In this document: positions 11,801 through 23,288 of the stretch, one piece after another
Position numbering within the stretch: the stretch's first letter is position 1
How the letters are laid out: the number at the start of each line of letters is the position of its first letter
Assembly (NCBI GenBank): GCA_019671005.1
Contig: CM033745.1
Location: 44,883,241-44,947,240, forward strand
Length of the DNA stretch: 64,000 nt
Source: Hibiscus mutabilis
Lineage: Eukaryota; Streptophyta; Magnoliopsida; Malvales; Malvaceae
Direction of reading: 5' to 3'
Made by a program: the position numbers and the translations under genes
The notes under the pieces: model-generated
What the model saw: the letters and a program-made list of their open reading frames with translations, nothing else
Told to the model about the DNA's origin: nothing
Database searches by the model: none

Positions 11801-14037
11801 TGCCATGACATTTGTCTTGTTTTATGGATCATTAAACAAGCTTGAATTATTGAGATATATTGAGTATTTGAATGAACCATTGATGATTGTGTAGTTTGTG
11901 CTTGAAACTTGAATTTTCGTTACATTGCTTAATATAAACAATTTGTGGACTGGTTTGCAAGCTAAAATGTAGACTATTTTGTAATATAAATGGACTGTTT
12001 TGTAATATAAGTGGATTGTTTTGCAAGCTAAAAAATGGAATATTTTGCAAGCTAAAATATGGTCTGTTTTGTAAGCTAAAATGTGGACTGATTTGTAATA
12101 CAAGTGGACTGCTTTGCAAGCTAAAATGTGGAATGGTTTGCAAGATAAAAAGTGGACTGTTTTGCAAGCTAAAATGTGGACTATTTTGTAAGCTAAAATG
12201 TGGACTGGTTTGTAATACAAGTGGACTATTTTGCAAGCTAAAATGTGGACTGATTTGCAAGCTAAAAAGTTGAATGTTTTTCAAGGTAAAATATGGATTG
12301 TTTGTAAGCTAAAATATGGACTGGCTTGTAATACAAGTGGACTATTTTACAAGCTAAAACGTGGATTGTTTTGCAAGCTAAGATGTGGACTGTTTTTGCA
12401 AGATAAAAATGTGAATTGTTTGGTGAAGCATGAAAGACATGAGTTGAAAACTTAAGCTATATAGTTCTTGGTAAATTAAATATGAAATGATCTAAAGAAA
12501 GTGTTAGTAGAGTGAACTTTGACTAAATGAAAGGAATTGATCAAAACTAAATCATAAGGACCTTGTAATGCAAATACATCTCCTTGTATCATTGTATGTT
12601 GGATTGGTTTAGTTACCTCACTAAGTTCTCCCGAACTTACTTGTGTTTGAATGATTGATCTTTCAGGTATCTACTCAATGAATTGAGGATCGTGTCAATT
12701 TTCGGCAGTAAGTCACACAAGACCTAAGATTAGAGTATGTGATTAGTAGTAATTGTTTTAAATTCCCAGGGTGGCAATACATGATTAAGGTTTATGTTAA
12801 CTATTTGGTTAGTTAACATATTTGTGCATTCAAGTCATGTTTATAGTACCTTATGAAGAAGGTACAAAGATTTTAATATTTTGATGCCTATGTGTGATAT
12901 GGTTGCTTGATATGATAAGTGATTGTGTACTAATGACCTGAAATATGTGTATGAACTTTAATCTCAGAAAGTAAAGAGAAAAGGGTGAACAAACTATAGA
13001 GATCATAAGTGAGCCCATTATGCTTAATGCTATTATTGTTAAAATAATGCTAAGAAAAGAGATGCATAATTGCTCATCTACGTTGAATGAGTTAGGGAAC
13101 CTTGTGTGTATGAATGCATGAATGCTTATGGTTTAAGTTATTGTAATTGGATGATTATATACGAGATATTGATTAATAAGTGAAAGATGATGCCATGTTC
13201 TGAATGAATGAATGTAAGTATATGATTGAGTTATGGATGTACACCTATGCCTTGAATATTTGAGAAGTGATGTTTTTTATGTGAATGCAACCTACTAATT
13301 GAGACCAAGCCTTAAACATGTGAAACCCTTATGATTTTTGATGTGAATACAAAATCTATAGTAAGGAACCTTAGGGTTCAACCATGATTGGTTAAAACAT
13401 AAGTACACGTATTGCCTTGAGAGGAATAATTGAGATAAAGAAAGAAAGTTGTCCTATAATGCTTTAAAAAGAATATGAACTCTTAGTGCATGGATATTCA
13501 ATCTTGATAATAATAATTGAAGCTATATGATATGAATATTAAGACTTAATAACTTTTAGATATTGGTACCTTGTTAACTTAATAGACCCCTAAACTATTT
13601 TGATAAGGATGTTTTAATAAATTGTAACTTTAAATACAAGAAACTCATACCAAGAGTGAAGTAATGAGCTATGGACCTTAAATGGTTAAAAAGATCATAA
13701 AGTTGATAATCTATTTAAGAACATTGAAGTCTATGATTAAAGATAAATTCTAAGGGATTGAAGAACATATATAGTAAGCTTTGATAACTGAAGTATTAAT
13801 AAGATGCATGTTAAGAGCTAACATTTTGTGGTGGATTGTATAGTGAATGCATAATTGGTTGTACATGCAATGTTATTGAAGGTTGATCTATTAAATAGTT
13901 AAAAAGCTTTAAATTTGCCATGCTTCTGATGGCATGTTTAGATCAAAAGTGCTATGTTAACTTATGTTTGCTTGAATGTTTGTTTGGTAACACATAATAA
14001 ACCGGTTTAATTCCTAGATCGGGTAGGGGGTGTTACA
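8833..14037 (+). mobile_element. Very long solo LTR (5205 bp) of a Ty3/gypsy element
   Basis: It begins TGTAATACCCC and ends GGGGGTGTTACA, bordered by the 5-bp duplication ATCCA, inside the spacer of the Athila element. It contains no gag or pol, and its termini are not repeated internally, so a solo LTR is the simplest reading. The ends and the block GGAGGACTACGATCCT near 11091 resemble Tekay/Del-type LTRs as I remember them. Long stretches (for example 9420-11940 and 12480-14000) are AT-rich with no gene. The ORF at 10171-10383 has no recognisable family. A non-autonomous element with unrecognised short ends is the alternative. Confidence 0.75.
11947..12418. repeat. Tandem array of 24/21-bp units with five-unit higher-order pattern
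   Basis: About 20 head-to-tail units are present. The common 24-bp type carries TTTGCAAGCTAAAATGT and a shorter 21-bp type carries TTTGTAATACAAGT. The short type appears at units 2, 7, 12 and 17 (and also 3), so the array repeats as one short plus four long units, about 117 bp. Because both lengths are multiples of three, long ORFs stay open on both strands (11847-12284 minus and 12016-12273 plus). These are by-products of the repeat, not genes. Confidence 0.9.
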
Positions 14038-14042
14038 ATCCA

Positions 14043-14995
14043 CCCAACCACAACCCTATGATTTGGGAGAGCGAGAGATGCATCGGATGGACATGATTTT
14101 TGCACCACAATTAGGACCGTTAAATCTCATCGCATCAAACAATAAAAGATTGCACCTTTTTATTTCCATATTTTCTTTCTCCTTTATTTAATAAAACTTA
14201 ATTTACTGACATTCTTCACTATGTTCAACTTTGTTTTCTTCTTCATCGTTACAAAGCTTCAACCTTTCTATGAGTTTTCTTTTTTCTTCTTTATCTATAT
14301 TCTCTCATGGCGAAAACAAGGGCTACCAGAAAAATCTCCATGGATACATCTGCCAAATAGACTCAAGGTTCAGCTTTTAACCCATAAGATGAGGAGCCGA
14401 TTACAATAACTGAAAAACCTGAATACGAGGTGCTATTAACAACAATGGTAGACGAGCGCTACAAAGGAAACATCCTTAAGAGGAATATACTTCCCGAATA
14501 AGGAATTGCGCTGTCTTTCAAATGAGAACCTGAGAAGTTGATTCATCAAACCATCAAACTTCACAAATGGAGTACCTTTTGTGCTCACCCATACAGTTTC
14601 AACTCTGCTATGGTAAGGGAATTCTAATCTAACCTTTATGAGCCTTCTCTGAAGTTAGTGTTTGTGCAAGAGAGTTCTATACCCTAGAGTGCTGCCACAA
14701 TTAATAAGGTGCTAATGACTACTGTGAACATTGATGAACACTCTCTATTTGTTAAAGAGATTGATGATGCAAAACTAGATTTGCTGGTTAGGGATTTATG
14801 TGTTGAAGATGCATTTTTGTCGGGGACCAATGTGGGAAATTATACCATGTATAGGAAGTTCGTAACTTGCTTGCGAAGATTTGGTTTTAATTTGTCAATT
14901 CTAGGTTGCTGCCATCAACTCATAGCACCACGGTCTCCTTTGATCGAATGTGTCTGATAAATTTGATTGTCAAGGGAAGAAAGATAGATGTGGGG
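14043..14995 (+). pseudogene. Athila ORF3/env-like remnant
   Basis: After the spacer, a start-like MAKTRATRKIS segment (about 14307) is followed by ITEKPEYEVLLTTMVDERYK, HKWSTFCAHPYSFNSAMVRE and the open block at 14709-14957 (VNIDEHSLFVKEIDDAKLDL and following). This matches the third ORF of Athila elements, often called env-like or putative plant transposon protein, whose function is not established. Several stops and shifts break it, and it ends where copia LTR sequence begins. Confidence in the family is moderate. Confidence 0.55.
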
Positions 14996-16037
14996 TGTGT
15001 CGTAACTGACTACACTATAAAGACTGATATTGGATATGTCATAATTTATGTAGTAGGATATGGTTGATCAAGATAAGTTTTGTCTCTCATACATAACATG
15101 AGTATGGTAGGCCACTTGATTGAGTGAAACTAGAAATGCATGGTCATACACGAATAAGTTGGTATGAGATATCATAATTATTCGTTTATAATAGTCTACT
15201 CAAGATATCAAGAAATATTAGATGGACTATACAAGTGGGACTGTTCCATGACTTGTGTCCAGTCTAGATATAAAGGACAAAATGATGTAATACATGAAAA
15301 AAAGTTAATCACGAAGAGGTTATGTTGAATCATGATTTCTTGTAACTTAGGTGATAATGACATATTGCTAGATGTCACTCATTGTTTGTAATATTAGAAC
15401 ATTTCTAATATTAAATGAATTATTTATGTACAAATTTGTTGTACACGAATTTAGTTAAATTAATATATATATATATTTGATATATATAATTTAAATATTA
15501 AACAAATATTAAAAGAAAATAATTATTGTAAGTATGATTCTTTTAATATATAAATAATATAATTCGATTTAAATCAATATATTTGTTAAAATCCTAATTA
15601 AGTTGAATTGGGATAATATATATTTAATATATATATTGAAATCATATTTAAGTTGGATTGGGATTATATATTTAATATATATATTAAAATCCTAATTAAG
15701 TTAAATTGAGATTATATATATTTAATATATATATATATATTGAAATCTATAATCTATATATTTAATATATAAATTAATACTTTTTGGAAAAGCCCTCTAA
15801 ATAGTTTAGAGAGTTTTATATGCTCGTTTCAACTGGGTGAACTACGTAGAGATCAAAGCATCGACATCATGGAATCGTGATTGGATATTTATCTTCTTCA
15901 AATTCAAAATTCCAGATTTTAACAGGTAATTCTTCACCCTTTTCACCCTGATTCGTTCCTCGTACATCAATCTCTGGTGTTGATCGCCGGATAATTTTTC
16001 TACTGCGCCATGGGGTGTACCGACGTGACCCAACAAC
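14996..16037 (+). mobile_element. 5'-truncated Ty1/copia LTR, same family as the copia at 49674-56909
   Basis: From about GTGTCGTAACTGACTAC the sequence is the reverse complement of 49674 to about 50870, the left LTR of the second copia element, ending GACGTGACCCAACA. The first ~450 bp of the LTR are missing, so the left boundary is a truncation and no target duplication can be read. It includes the AT-rich block 15440-15775 with repeated CCTAATTAAGTT-type units. Confidence 0.8.
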
Positions 16038-16261
16038 GGATGTATGTTTAAATTGTGGATTAGGACTAGTACACATACAAAAGTGTCAATACAAATGATA
16101 TGAATTTATGTAGCCAGTGAACTAAAATGATATCGATGCTACATAATAGTACCAATACAATTAACACAACTACCAGTACCACAAGAACAATACCGATTCT
16201 AGAAACAAACATGCAATAAACTAGTATCGATTGTGGACGAATAATATTGATTTTTAACAAT
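16038..16261. other. Unassigned spacer with GTACCGATAC-like motifs
   Basis: No gene. It holds degraded motifs such as AGTACCAATAC, AATACCGATT and AGTATCGATT, similar to the palindromes in the gypsy LTRs, so it may be an LTR scrap or Athila remnant. Confidence 0.4.
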
Positions 16262-18050
16262 GTTTTTGGATTTGGTGATCTCGGATAAGAATTTGCGTTA
16301 TCACATTTTGTAAGGATTTATGTAGATTTTGTAAGAATTTGTGTAGATACCCAAATTCTTATGAGTTTCGTAAGAAAATAAGGTTATCTCGTAAGAGTTT
16401 AGGTTATAACACAATTTCTTCCTATAAGTTGAAAGTGTTTTAAATTTGGTGATCTCGGGTAAGAACTTGTGTTATTACCTTTTTTTTTTCTTATAGTTTC
16501 TGTAAGAATTTATGTAGGTTCTATAAGAATTTGTGTAGGTACCCTAATTCTTATGAGTTCGGTAAGAAATAAGGTTATCTTGTAAGAGTTTAGATTATAA
16601 TACAATTTCCTATCATAAGTTTCACTATTTTAGATTTGGTGATATGTGGTAAGAATTTGTGTTATTACCTTTTTTCTTACCGGTTCTATAATAATTTACG
16701 TAGGTTTCGTAACAATTTGTGTAGGTACCCTATTTCTTATGAGTTTGGTAAGATATAAAGTTATCCTTTAAGATTTTATGTTATAACACATTTTCTTAGC
16801 ATAAGTTTCGTTGGTTTTAGATTTGGTGATATGGGGGGTTCTTACCTTTTTTCTAACCGATTCTATAATAATGTATGTAGATTCGTAATAATTTCTGTAG
16901 GTACCATATTTCTTATGAGTTTGGTAACAAATAGAGTTATCATTTAAGAGTTCATGTTATAACACAATTTCTTACCATAAGTTTTGTTGGTTTTAGATGA
17001 TATTGGATAATAATTTGTGTTATTACCTTTTTTCTTACTGGTTTTATAATAATTTAGGTAGGTTCTGTAACAATTTCTGTAGGTACCCTATTTCTTATGT
17101 GTTTGGTAAGATATAAAGTTATCCTTTAAGATTTTATGTTATAACACAATTTCTTACCATAAGTTTTGTTGGTTTTAGATTTGGTGATATGGGGTAAGAA
17201 TTTGTGTTATTACCTTTTTTCTTACCAATTCCATAATTATATATGTATGTTTTGTAACAATTTGAGCTATACTTTAAGAGTTTACGTTATAACACAATTT
17301 TTTACCATAAGTTTCGCAAGTTTTAGATTTGGTGATATAGGGTAAGAATTTGTGTTATTATCGTTTTTCTTTTCGGTTCTATAAAAAATATGTAGGTCAC
17401 GTAATAATTTGTGTAGGTACCCAATTTCTTATGAGTTTGGTAAGATATAAAGTTATCCTTTAACAATTTATGTTATATAACAATTTCCTACCATAAGTTT
17501 CGCTGGTTTTAGATTTGGTGATATGAGGTAAAAATTTGTTATTACCTTTTTTTCTTATTGGTTCTGTAATAATTATTGTATGTGTTGTAACAATTTGTGT
17601 AGCTACCCTACTTCTTATAAGTTGGGTAACAAAGAATATTATCTTCTATGATTTTATGTCATAACATAATTTCTTACACAATTTCTTACCCGTAAGAAAT
17701 TGTGTTATCACATATTCTATTACCATTTGTGTAGGGGTTTATGTTGGTCCGAGAAGAATTTGTGTACTTACCCAAATTCTAATGAGTTGAGTAAGAAATA
17801 ATGTTATCCTTTAAGAGTTTAGGTTATAACACAATTTTTTACTATTAGTTGAAAGAGTTTTGGATTGGGTGATATTAAGCAAGAATGTGTGTTGTAATAT
17901 TTCTTTTAACAATTACCCTAACAGTTTAAGTAGGTTCCGCGAGAACTTATGTAACAACCCAAAATCTTATATGTTTTTGTAAGAATTAATGTTATCGGGT
18001 AACCGTCTAGATTATCACACAATTCCTTACATTAATAAGCATTTATATTG
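16262..18050. repeat. Diverged ~180-bp tandem repeat array, about ten units
   Basis: The landmark TTTGGTGAT recurs at about 16271, 16445, 16635, 16822, 16997 (partly deleted), 17180, 17328, 17513 and 17864. Spacing is mostly 174-190 bp, with one short unit of about 148 bp and one double step. Each unit carries GTAAGAATTTGTGTTATTAC, GTAGGTACCC, TTCTTATGAGTTTGGTAAG and ATAACACAATTTCTTACCAT. No coding potential. It lies directly upstream of the DDT/PHD gene region. Confidence 0.85.
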
Positions 18051-18184
18051 GAATTTAATATCGATACAACCGACTAGCTTCATTTTAGCCTCATTCTATG
18101 TCTCGCAACAGAACCTCCTTGAACATGGGGTAGTTCTAGGGTGAGGCACCCTTAGTCCCTTATGGTGCAACTAAAATGAGGCGG

Positions 18185-18465
18185 ATCTACACAAATTCTT
18201 ACTCAGTTGGTAAGAATTTGTGTAACAATCTACACAAATTCTTAACATTTAGGTAAGATTATAATATAAGAATTCGTGCAGTTACACAAATTCTTACTTA
18301 AGGTAAAATTTATACAAATTCTTACTCAAATAATAATAAAAAATTATATAAATACACAAATTCTTATTCAATTAATAAAAATTTAAGTAAAATTTAAATT
18401 TTTATTTAATTTTACATAAATTCTTATTATTTTAATAAAATTTTATGTAAGGCGGTATTTTATCT
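18185..18465. repeat. Inverted copies of the TAAGAATTTGTGTA core
   Basis: ACACAAATTCTTAC and its reverse complement occur about ten times in both orientations, including a near-perfect palindrome around 18220. These are the core motif of the neighbouring 180-bp array turned over, which suggests a foldback-type or rearranged edge of that array. Confidence 0.75.
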
Positions 18466-19207
18466 AGCATTTCCCTGAACAGTTGTATCCAAATACTTTC
18501 TTTTTCGCTTTCACCACAACAGTGCTTACCTTTTTCTGACCAGTGACGGGTATGGAGTTCAAATTGTCAGAGGACGAAAGAAAATTCTCATAAAAAATCC
18601 AATTTTTATTGATTAATTAAAGAAAATTTCACATTGGGCCGTCTTCTTCCCCACATCTGATTCGCACCTAACCTCTCTCTTTTCGTCCCAACTTCACCCC
18701 GTTTCTTCTTCATTCTTTCCTAAATATCATTATACGAAGAAACCAAAGTCTTAGCCGTTCAACCCTTGAATTCAAATAATTTCTCCCGTCTTAAAAATAA
18801 GCCCCATAATTCCTTTCTTCTTCGTTTTTGAACATTGTAATCCCTTTCTTTCTTCTTCTTCTTCTTCTTCTTCTTCTTCTTCTCTCTAAACCCTTCCAAA
18901 TCTTACACGGTTGAATTTAAATCAACATTTCCCATCTGGGCTTTCTTTCTTTTCCTCTCCCTTTTAGCCTCCTTAAATATTTTCAGTTTTTAGAATACCA
19001 AAAACCAGCGGGAAGAAACTAAAGAAAAGAGAAGCAAAAATGAGGAAATGGGATTTGTTAGCAAATCCGTGAAGGAAAGAGTTCAAAGGATTTGGTCCTC
19101 ACTCGGGCACTGTTAATTCCTTTGATTCCTCATCTGGGGTTTTCGAGATCCTTTACTAGGACGGCCATTCGGAGGAACTCGACCTTCAGCAAGTTGCTTC
19201 TCTTGTC
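18466..19207 (+). promoter_or_regulatory. Putative promoter and 5' UTR of the DDT/PHD gene
   Basis: This non-repetitive stretch is pyrimidine-rich (long CTT/TCT tracts from 18640), as is common in plant 5' leaders. It contains a (CTT)n microsatellite at about 18850-18887. No clear TATA box was fixed. The ATG chosen for the gene is at 19208. Confidence 0.5.
18850..18887. repeat. (CTT)n microsatellite
   Basis: About a dozen perfect CTT units lie in the presumed 5' leader of the DDT/PHD gene. Confidence 0.9.
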
Positions 19208-20574
19208 ATGGCGGATGCTTTAAACCCAACCCTTGACCCAAGATCCGACCCTGAGTTTGAGGTTGCCCGTGAGAACCCGAGGGTTGGAAGGCCCAGAAAA
19301 CGACGCCGTGTTGAGAGGAAGGTTCATGTTTGTCCAGGTACTGCAAATAAAGAAACCCTAGCTATTAATAAAAGTTTGAATTTGAATACAAATGTTGATC
19401 TGAATGAAGGGTTTGCTGGGAATTTGAAGGAGAATGAGGGTATTGATGGGAATTTAAGTGAAACTCCAGATGAGAAGGGAATTGGATCTACGAGGGATTT
19501 GAATTTAAATAGGAATGGGGATATTGAAATGAAAAATGGGTTTGACTTGAATTCTTCTGGGTTTGATTTGAATCTTAATGATACTTATTGTGGTAAAAAA
19601 TATATAAATGATAATGGAATTTCTTGTGGCTGGGGAGAGATTGTGAAGAAGAGAGGGTGTATTGATTTGAATTTGGACGCGAGTTGCAATTTGGATGATC
19701 ATTTCAATCTTAATTGCAAAACCCAAGGGAAGGAATGCGGTTTTGATTTGAATTTAGGGGCTGACGAGGAGGTTGACAAAGATGCTATTGATGATAACTG
19801 TGGACGGCATGTGGAAGTGAGAGAATCTACCACTTGTGCTGAGATACCTAATGAAACACAAATAATGGAGCTAAAGGATGTTGCAGAGGGTGTTTCTAAC
19901 AAGGAATTGAAGAAAGATCATTATGGTGTTGGATCTGTTGAAGGAATCCTTGAAACGGGTGCTGTTGTGGATCTGGATGTCGTCAAGGCTGCTGGTTACA
20001 GTGGAGTTGGGTTAGAGTGTGTCCCTGAGCCTGGTACTGCAGTAATTGATGGGTGCCGAGTCGATATAGCAAGTGCATTCAAACAAGCTAGTGGCCGAAG
20101 AAAGAGAATAAAGGTTGGAAAGGACTTGGATTCTTCAACAGAAAGGGTCTTAAGAAGAAGTGCTCGTAGAGGGTCTTCTAGAAATCATGTTTCAAGTTCA
20201 CCACCACCTGCAACATGTGCTGTTTCGGTTTGGCAACATCTCCTTGATTAGTGCGTAACAGAGGAGAAACCGATTAGGCCAGGTCGTAAAGTGTCTGAAG
20301 AGCCTGTTCTTCCTCCAAAACTGCAACTACCACCATCTTCCAAGAATTTGAATCTGGATGGGATTTCTGTACTTGATATTTTTTCTATTTATGCTTTCTT
20401 GCGGTCATTTAGTACTTTATTATTTTTAAGTCCCTTTGAGTTGGAGGGTTTTGTGGTCCTTTGAAGTGCGGACTTCAAAGACATTATTTGATTGTATTCA
20501 TGTTTCCATTTTGCAAACTCGAAAAAGCATTTGGAGTACCTATCAAATGAAGGTTCGAATCGTCAATGTTTGAG
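19208..20574 (+). pseudogene. DDT/PHD gene exon 1: basic N-terminus, DLN repeats, broken DDT domain
   Basis: Open from ATG at 19208 for 347 codons. The start has a nuclear-type basic stretch (GRPRKRRRVERK). The middle has six DLN motifs (for example GFDLNLND, CIDLNLDA, GFDLNLGA), which resemble EAR-type repression motifs without the exact consensus. A second basic block is GRRKRIKVGK with LRRSARR. TAG at 20249-20251 interrupts, and the same frame then reads KLQLPPSSKNLNLDGIS and FLRSFSTLLFLSPFELE, the DDT start. After TGA at 20462 the helices LFDCIHVSILQT and KHLEYLSNEGS lie in different frames, so at least two indels sit in 20461-20520. Confidence 0.75.
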
Positions 20575-20684
20575 GTATTTTTGTTCTTTCCATTTCTTTT
20601 CCCTCTCTTGCCCTTGCCTTTTCAACATTGTTTTTGTTTGCCAGTTATCATTGTTTAATATTTCTTGTTGATCATACAATGTAG

Positions 20685-21296
20685 GTGTCTTAATTGGGGT
20701 TTCTTGGACTCTATTACATGGCCCATTTTCTTGGTTGAGTATCTACTCATTCATGGTTCGGGGTTGGATTCTGGTTTTGATCTTACTAGTTTGAAATTAT
20801 TCAAAGGTGACTATTGTAAACTACCTGCATCTGTTAAGGTTGAGATACTTAGGTGCTTGTGTGATGATTTGATTGAGGTGGAAGCTGTAAGATCTGAGCT
20901 TAATAGAAGGTCTTTGGCATCTGAGACTGACATGGATTTTGATCAAAATATGAACAATGGGATTTGCAAGAAAAGAAAAGCTGCCATGGACGATCGTGGG
21001 ATCGGCTTAAGTGAGGATTTAATTGATGACACTAATGACTGGAATAGTGATGATTCTTTGCCTTTGTAAGATGGACGGGAGTTTAATATCTTTGTGATGG
21101 TCGTCCTGCCGCATACCATTCAAAGTGCGTAGGTGTTGTGAATGCTCTTTTGCGAGCAGTGACCGTATTGCCACGAATGTGCAATTGAAAGAGAGAAGCC
21201 TTGGGTGAAGCTTCGTAATTTGCTTAGAGGAGCAGAGCTTTTGGGCATTGATCCTCATGGTCGGTTATATTATAACAGCTCTGGTTACTTGTTAGT
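20685..21296 (+). pseudogene. DDT/PHD gene exon 2: WHIM-like part and destroyed first PHD finger
   Basis: The exon starts in phase with CLNWGFLDSITWPIFLVEYL, continues through GSGLDSGFDLTSLKLFKGDY and VKVEILRCLCDDLIEVEAVR, and stays open to TAA at 21067-21069. The first PHD finger begins here. Its pieces (LCKMDGSLI, DGRPAAYHSKCVGVVNALL, HECAIEREKPWVKLRNLLRG) lie in three frames. Two Cys positions of the zinc ligands are lost (the ICCDGC stretch of the family is shifted, and its last Cys reads Arg). The end, GAELLGIDPHGRLYYNSSGY, is again clean up to the GT donor at 21297. Confidence 0.75.
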
Positions 21297-21513
21297 GTAA
21301 GTTTTTTTTCCCATCGTATTAAATAATGATTTCTAGTACTACCTTTGTTGATGAGTCATGAATGCATGTCTGTATTATGAGTTGGAAGTTCTCTCCTGGC
21401 TTATTGATGAAGAGTGACCTACCTTGCTGTCTTTCGTTTTTTTACCTATCATTTACCTCCAAATTCTTATTAAGTTTGTCAGAAATTGTTTTAACAGCTA
21501 TTATTAACCCTAT

Positions 21514-22717
21514 TGTGTGAAGAAGGCAATAACTTGACAAGTTATTATATATATGCATATAATCCTTCATCCATGGAATCTTCATGTCATTATCCATACA
21601 AGGGTCTAATTAGTTATATGTGATATGGTATGGAGACATCACTGACACAGCCTTTAACAGACATTAACAGCCGTCCTCACCATTTATGACACTTTGTGTT
21701 ACCTTGATGTATAGAAGAATAATTTTATTTGACATGATTATCATCTTTATGGGAATTGCTGATGTCCATGTAAAATCCGCTGGCTGATGTTTAGCATGCT
21801 TCTATTTTTTAATAATCATTCTGTGTGAAGAAGACAATAACTTGACGAGTTATTTTATATATGTATATAATCCTTCATCCATGGAATCTTCATGTCATTA
21901 TCCATACAAGGGTCTAGTTAGTTATACTTATATGTGATATGGAGACTTCATTGTCACAACCATTAACAGCCTTCCTCACCGTTTATGATACTTTGTGTTA
22001 CCTTGATGTATAGAAGAACAATTTTATTTGACATGATTATGATCTTTATGGGAATTGCTGATGTCCATGTAAAATCCGCTGACTGATGGTTAGCATGCTT
22101 CTATTTTTTAATCACCATTCTGTGTGAAGAAGACAATAACATGACGAGTTATTTTATATATGTATATAATCCTTCATCCATGGAATCTTCATGTCATTAT
22201 CCATACAAGGGTCTAGTTAGTTATACTTATATGTGATATGGAGACATCTTGTCACAGCCATTAACAGCCTTCCTCACCGTTTATGATACTTTGTGTTACC
22301 TTGATGTATAGAAGAATAATTCTATTTGACATGATTATGATCTTTATGGGAATTGCTGATGTCCATGTAAAATCCGCTGACTGATGGTTAGCATGCTTCT
22401 ATTTTTTAATCACCATTTTGTGTGAAGAAGACAATAACTTGACGAGTTATTTTATATATGTATATAATCCTTCATCCATGGAATCTTCATGTCATTATCC
22501 ATACAAGGGTCTAGTTAGTTATACTTATATGTGATATGGAGACATCATTGTCACAGCCATTAACAGCCTTCCTCACCGTGTATGATACTTTGTGTTACCT
22601 TGATGTATAGAAGAATAATTTTATTTGACATGATTATGATCTTTATGGGAATTGCTGATGTCCATGTAAAATCCGCGGACTGATGGTTAGCATGCTTCTA
22701 TTTTTTAATCACCGTTC
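21514..22717. repeat. Four tandem copies of a ~299-bp unit in intron 2
   Basis: The landmark TGTGTGAAGAAG recurs at 21514, 21822, 22121 and 22419, and a fifth partial copy starts at 22718. Units are 308, 299, 298 and 299 bp and highly similar; the first is the most diverged. All contain TCCATGGAATCTTCATGTCA and TTTGACATGATTATGATC. They fill about 60% of intron 2. No coding potential. Confidence 0.92.
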
Positions 22718-23288
22718 TGTGTGAATGATATTGTTGCCCAGTTTTTCACCCAACTTTTTTGTTGCATATCTCTGTTTAAGTTATATTACCATTGCTTACG
22801 GACACACACACATACAAGAGAGGTTGCTGAAGATAAACAGGAAAACCTACAAAACCAGAAGACTGCAACTTCAAGAGTTTGTGACTTATTACAGTAAAAT
22901 AATATATGAACAACAAACACTAGATTTAATATTCTTTTGCACATGTCCAAAATTCAGTTACCAGTTAGAATTTCGTGTTATCCATGATGAATTATATTTT
23001 CTAATAAACTAATTGATGGAGGAGTATTTTGTTGCGTCATGATAGAATTTGAGTTGCTTTGGTCTATTACTCCAAATGATTTGGTTTTGTGTCCATTTAT
23101 GAATGTATTGTCATCTATTTCTCCAGTCTTTGTCTATCTCAGATTCCATTGTGTCTTAAGCAGGATACAAGCATTTATTTCCATCATCTAATAAAATATG
23201 GGAACAAAGGATTACGTATGTCAGAGTTAATGACTTCCATTTTGTTGTTGCTTCTGCTATTACTGACATTTTCTTGTTGTTATTGCAG

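Larger units (their letters stand above)
1..14995 (+). mobile_element. Decayed Athila-type Ty3/gypsy retrotransposon, nested host of later insertions
   Basis: In plus orientation, LTR end, primer-binding site, gag, protease, RT, RNase H, integrase and an ORF3/env-like remnant follow in the order known for the Athila lineage. The body is split by two solo LTRs (5560-8447 and 8833-14037), and the reading resumes on the far side of each. The element has many stops and frameshifts and altered catalytic residues in every enzyme, so it cannot be active. The 3' part ends at about 14995, where copia LTR sequence replaces it. No 3' LTR was recognised. Lineage assignment rests on gag/pol wording and the tRNA-Asp primer site, not on a search. 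Confidence 0.8.

Noticed and set aside
11847..12284. Long Cys/Leu/Lys-rich or Ser/Gln-rich ORFs on both strands
   Set aside because: They are produced by a 24/21-bp tandem repeat whose unit lengths are multiples of three; there is no start context or family.
19505..19902. Minus-strand ORFs opposite exon 1
   Set aside because: They are antisense shadows of the DLN-rich coding exon; no family match.
23089..23288. Upstream extension of exon 3 ORF with a hydrophobic stretch (possible signal or membrane segment)
   Set aside because: The acceptor TATTGCAG at 23281-23288 and continuity with exon 2 show that this is intron sequence.
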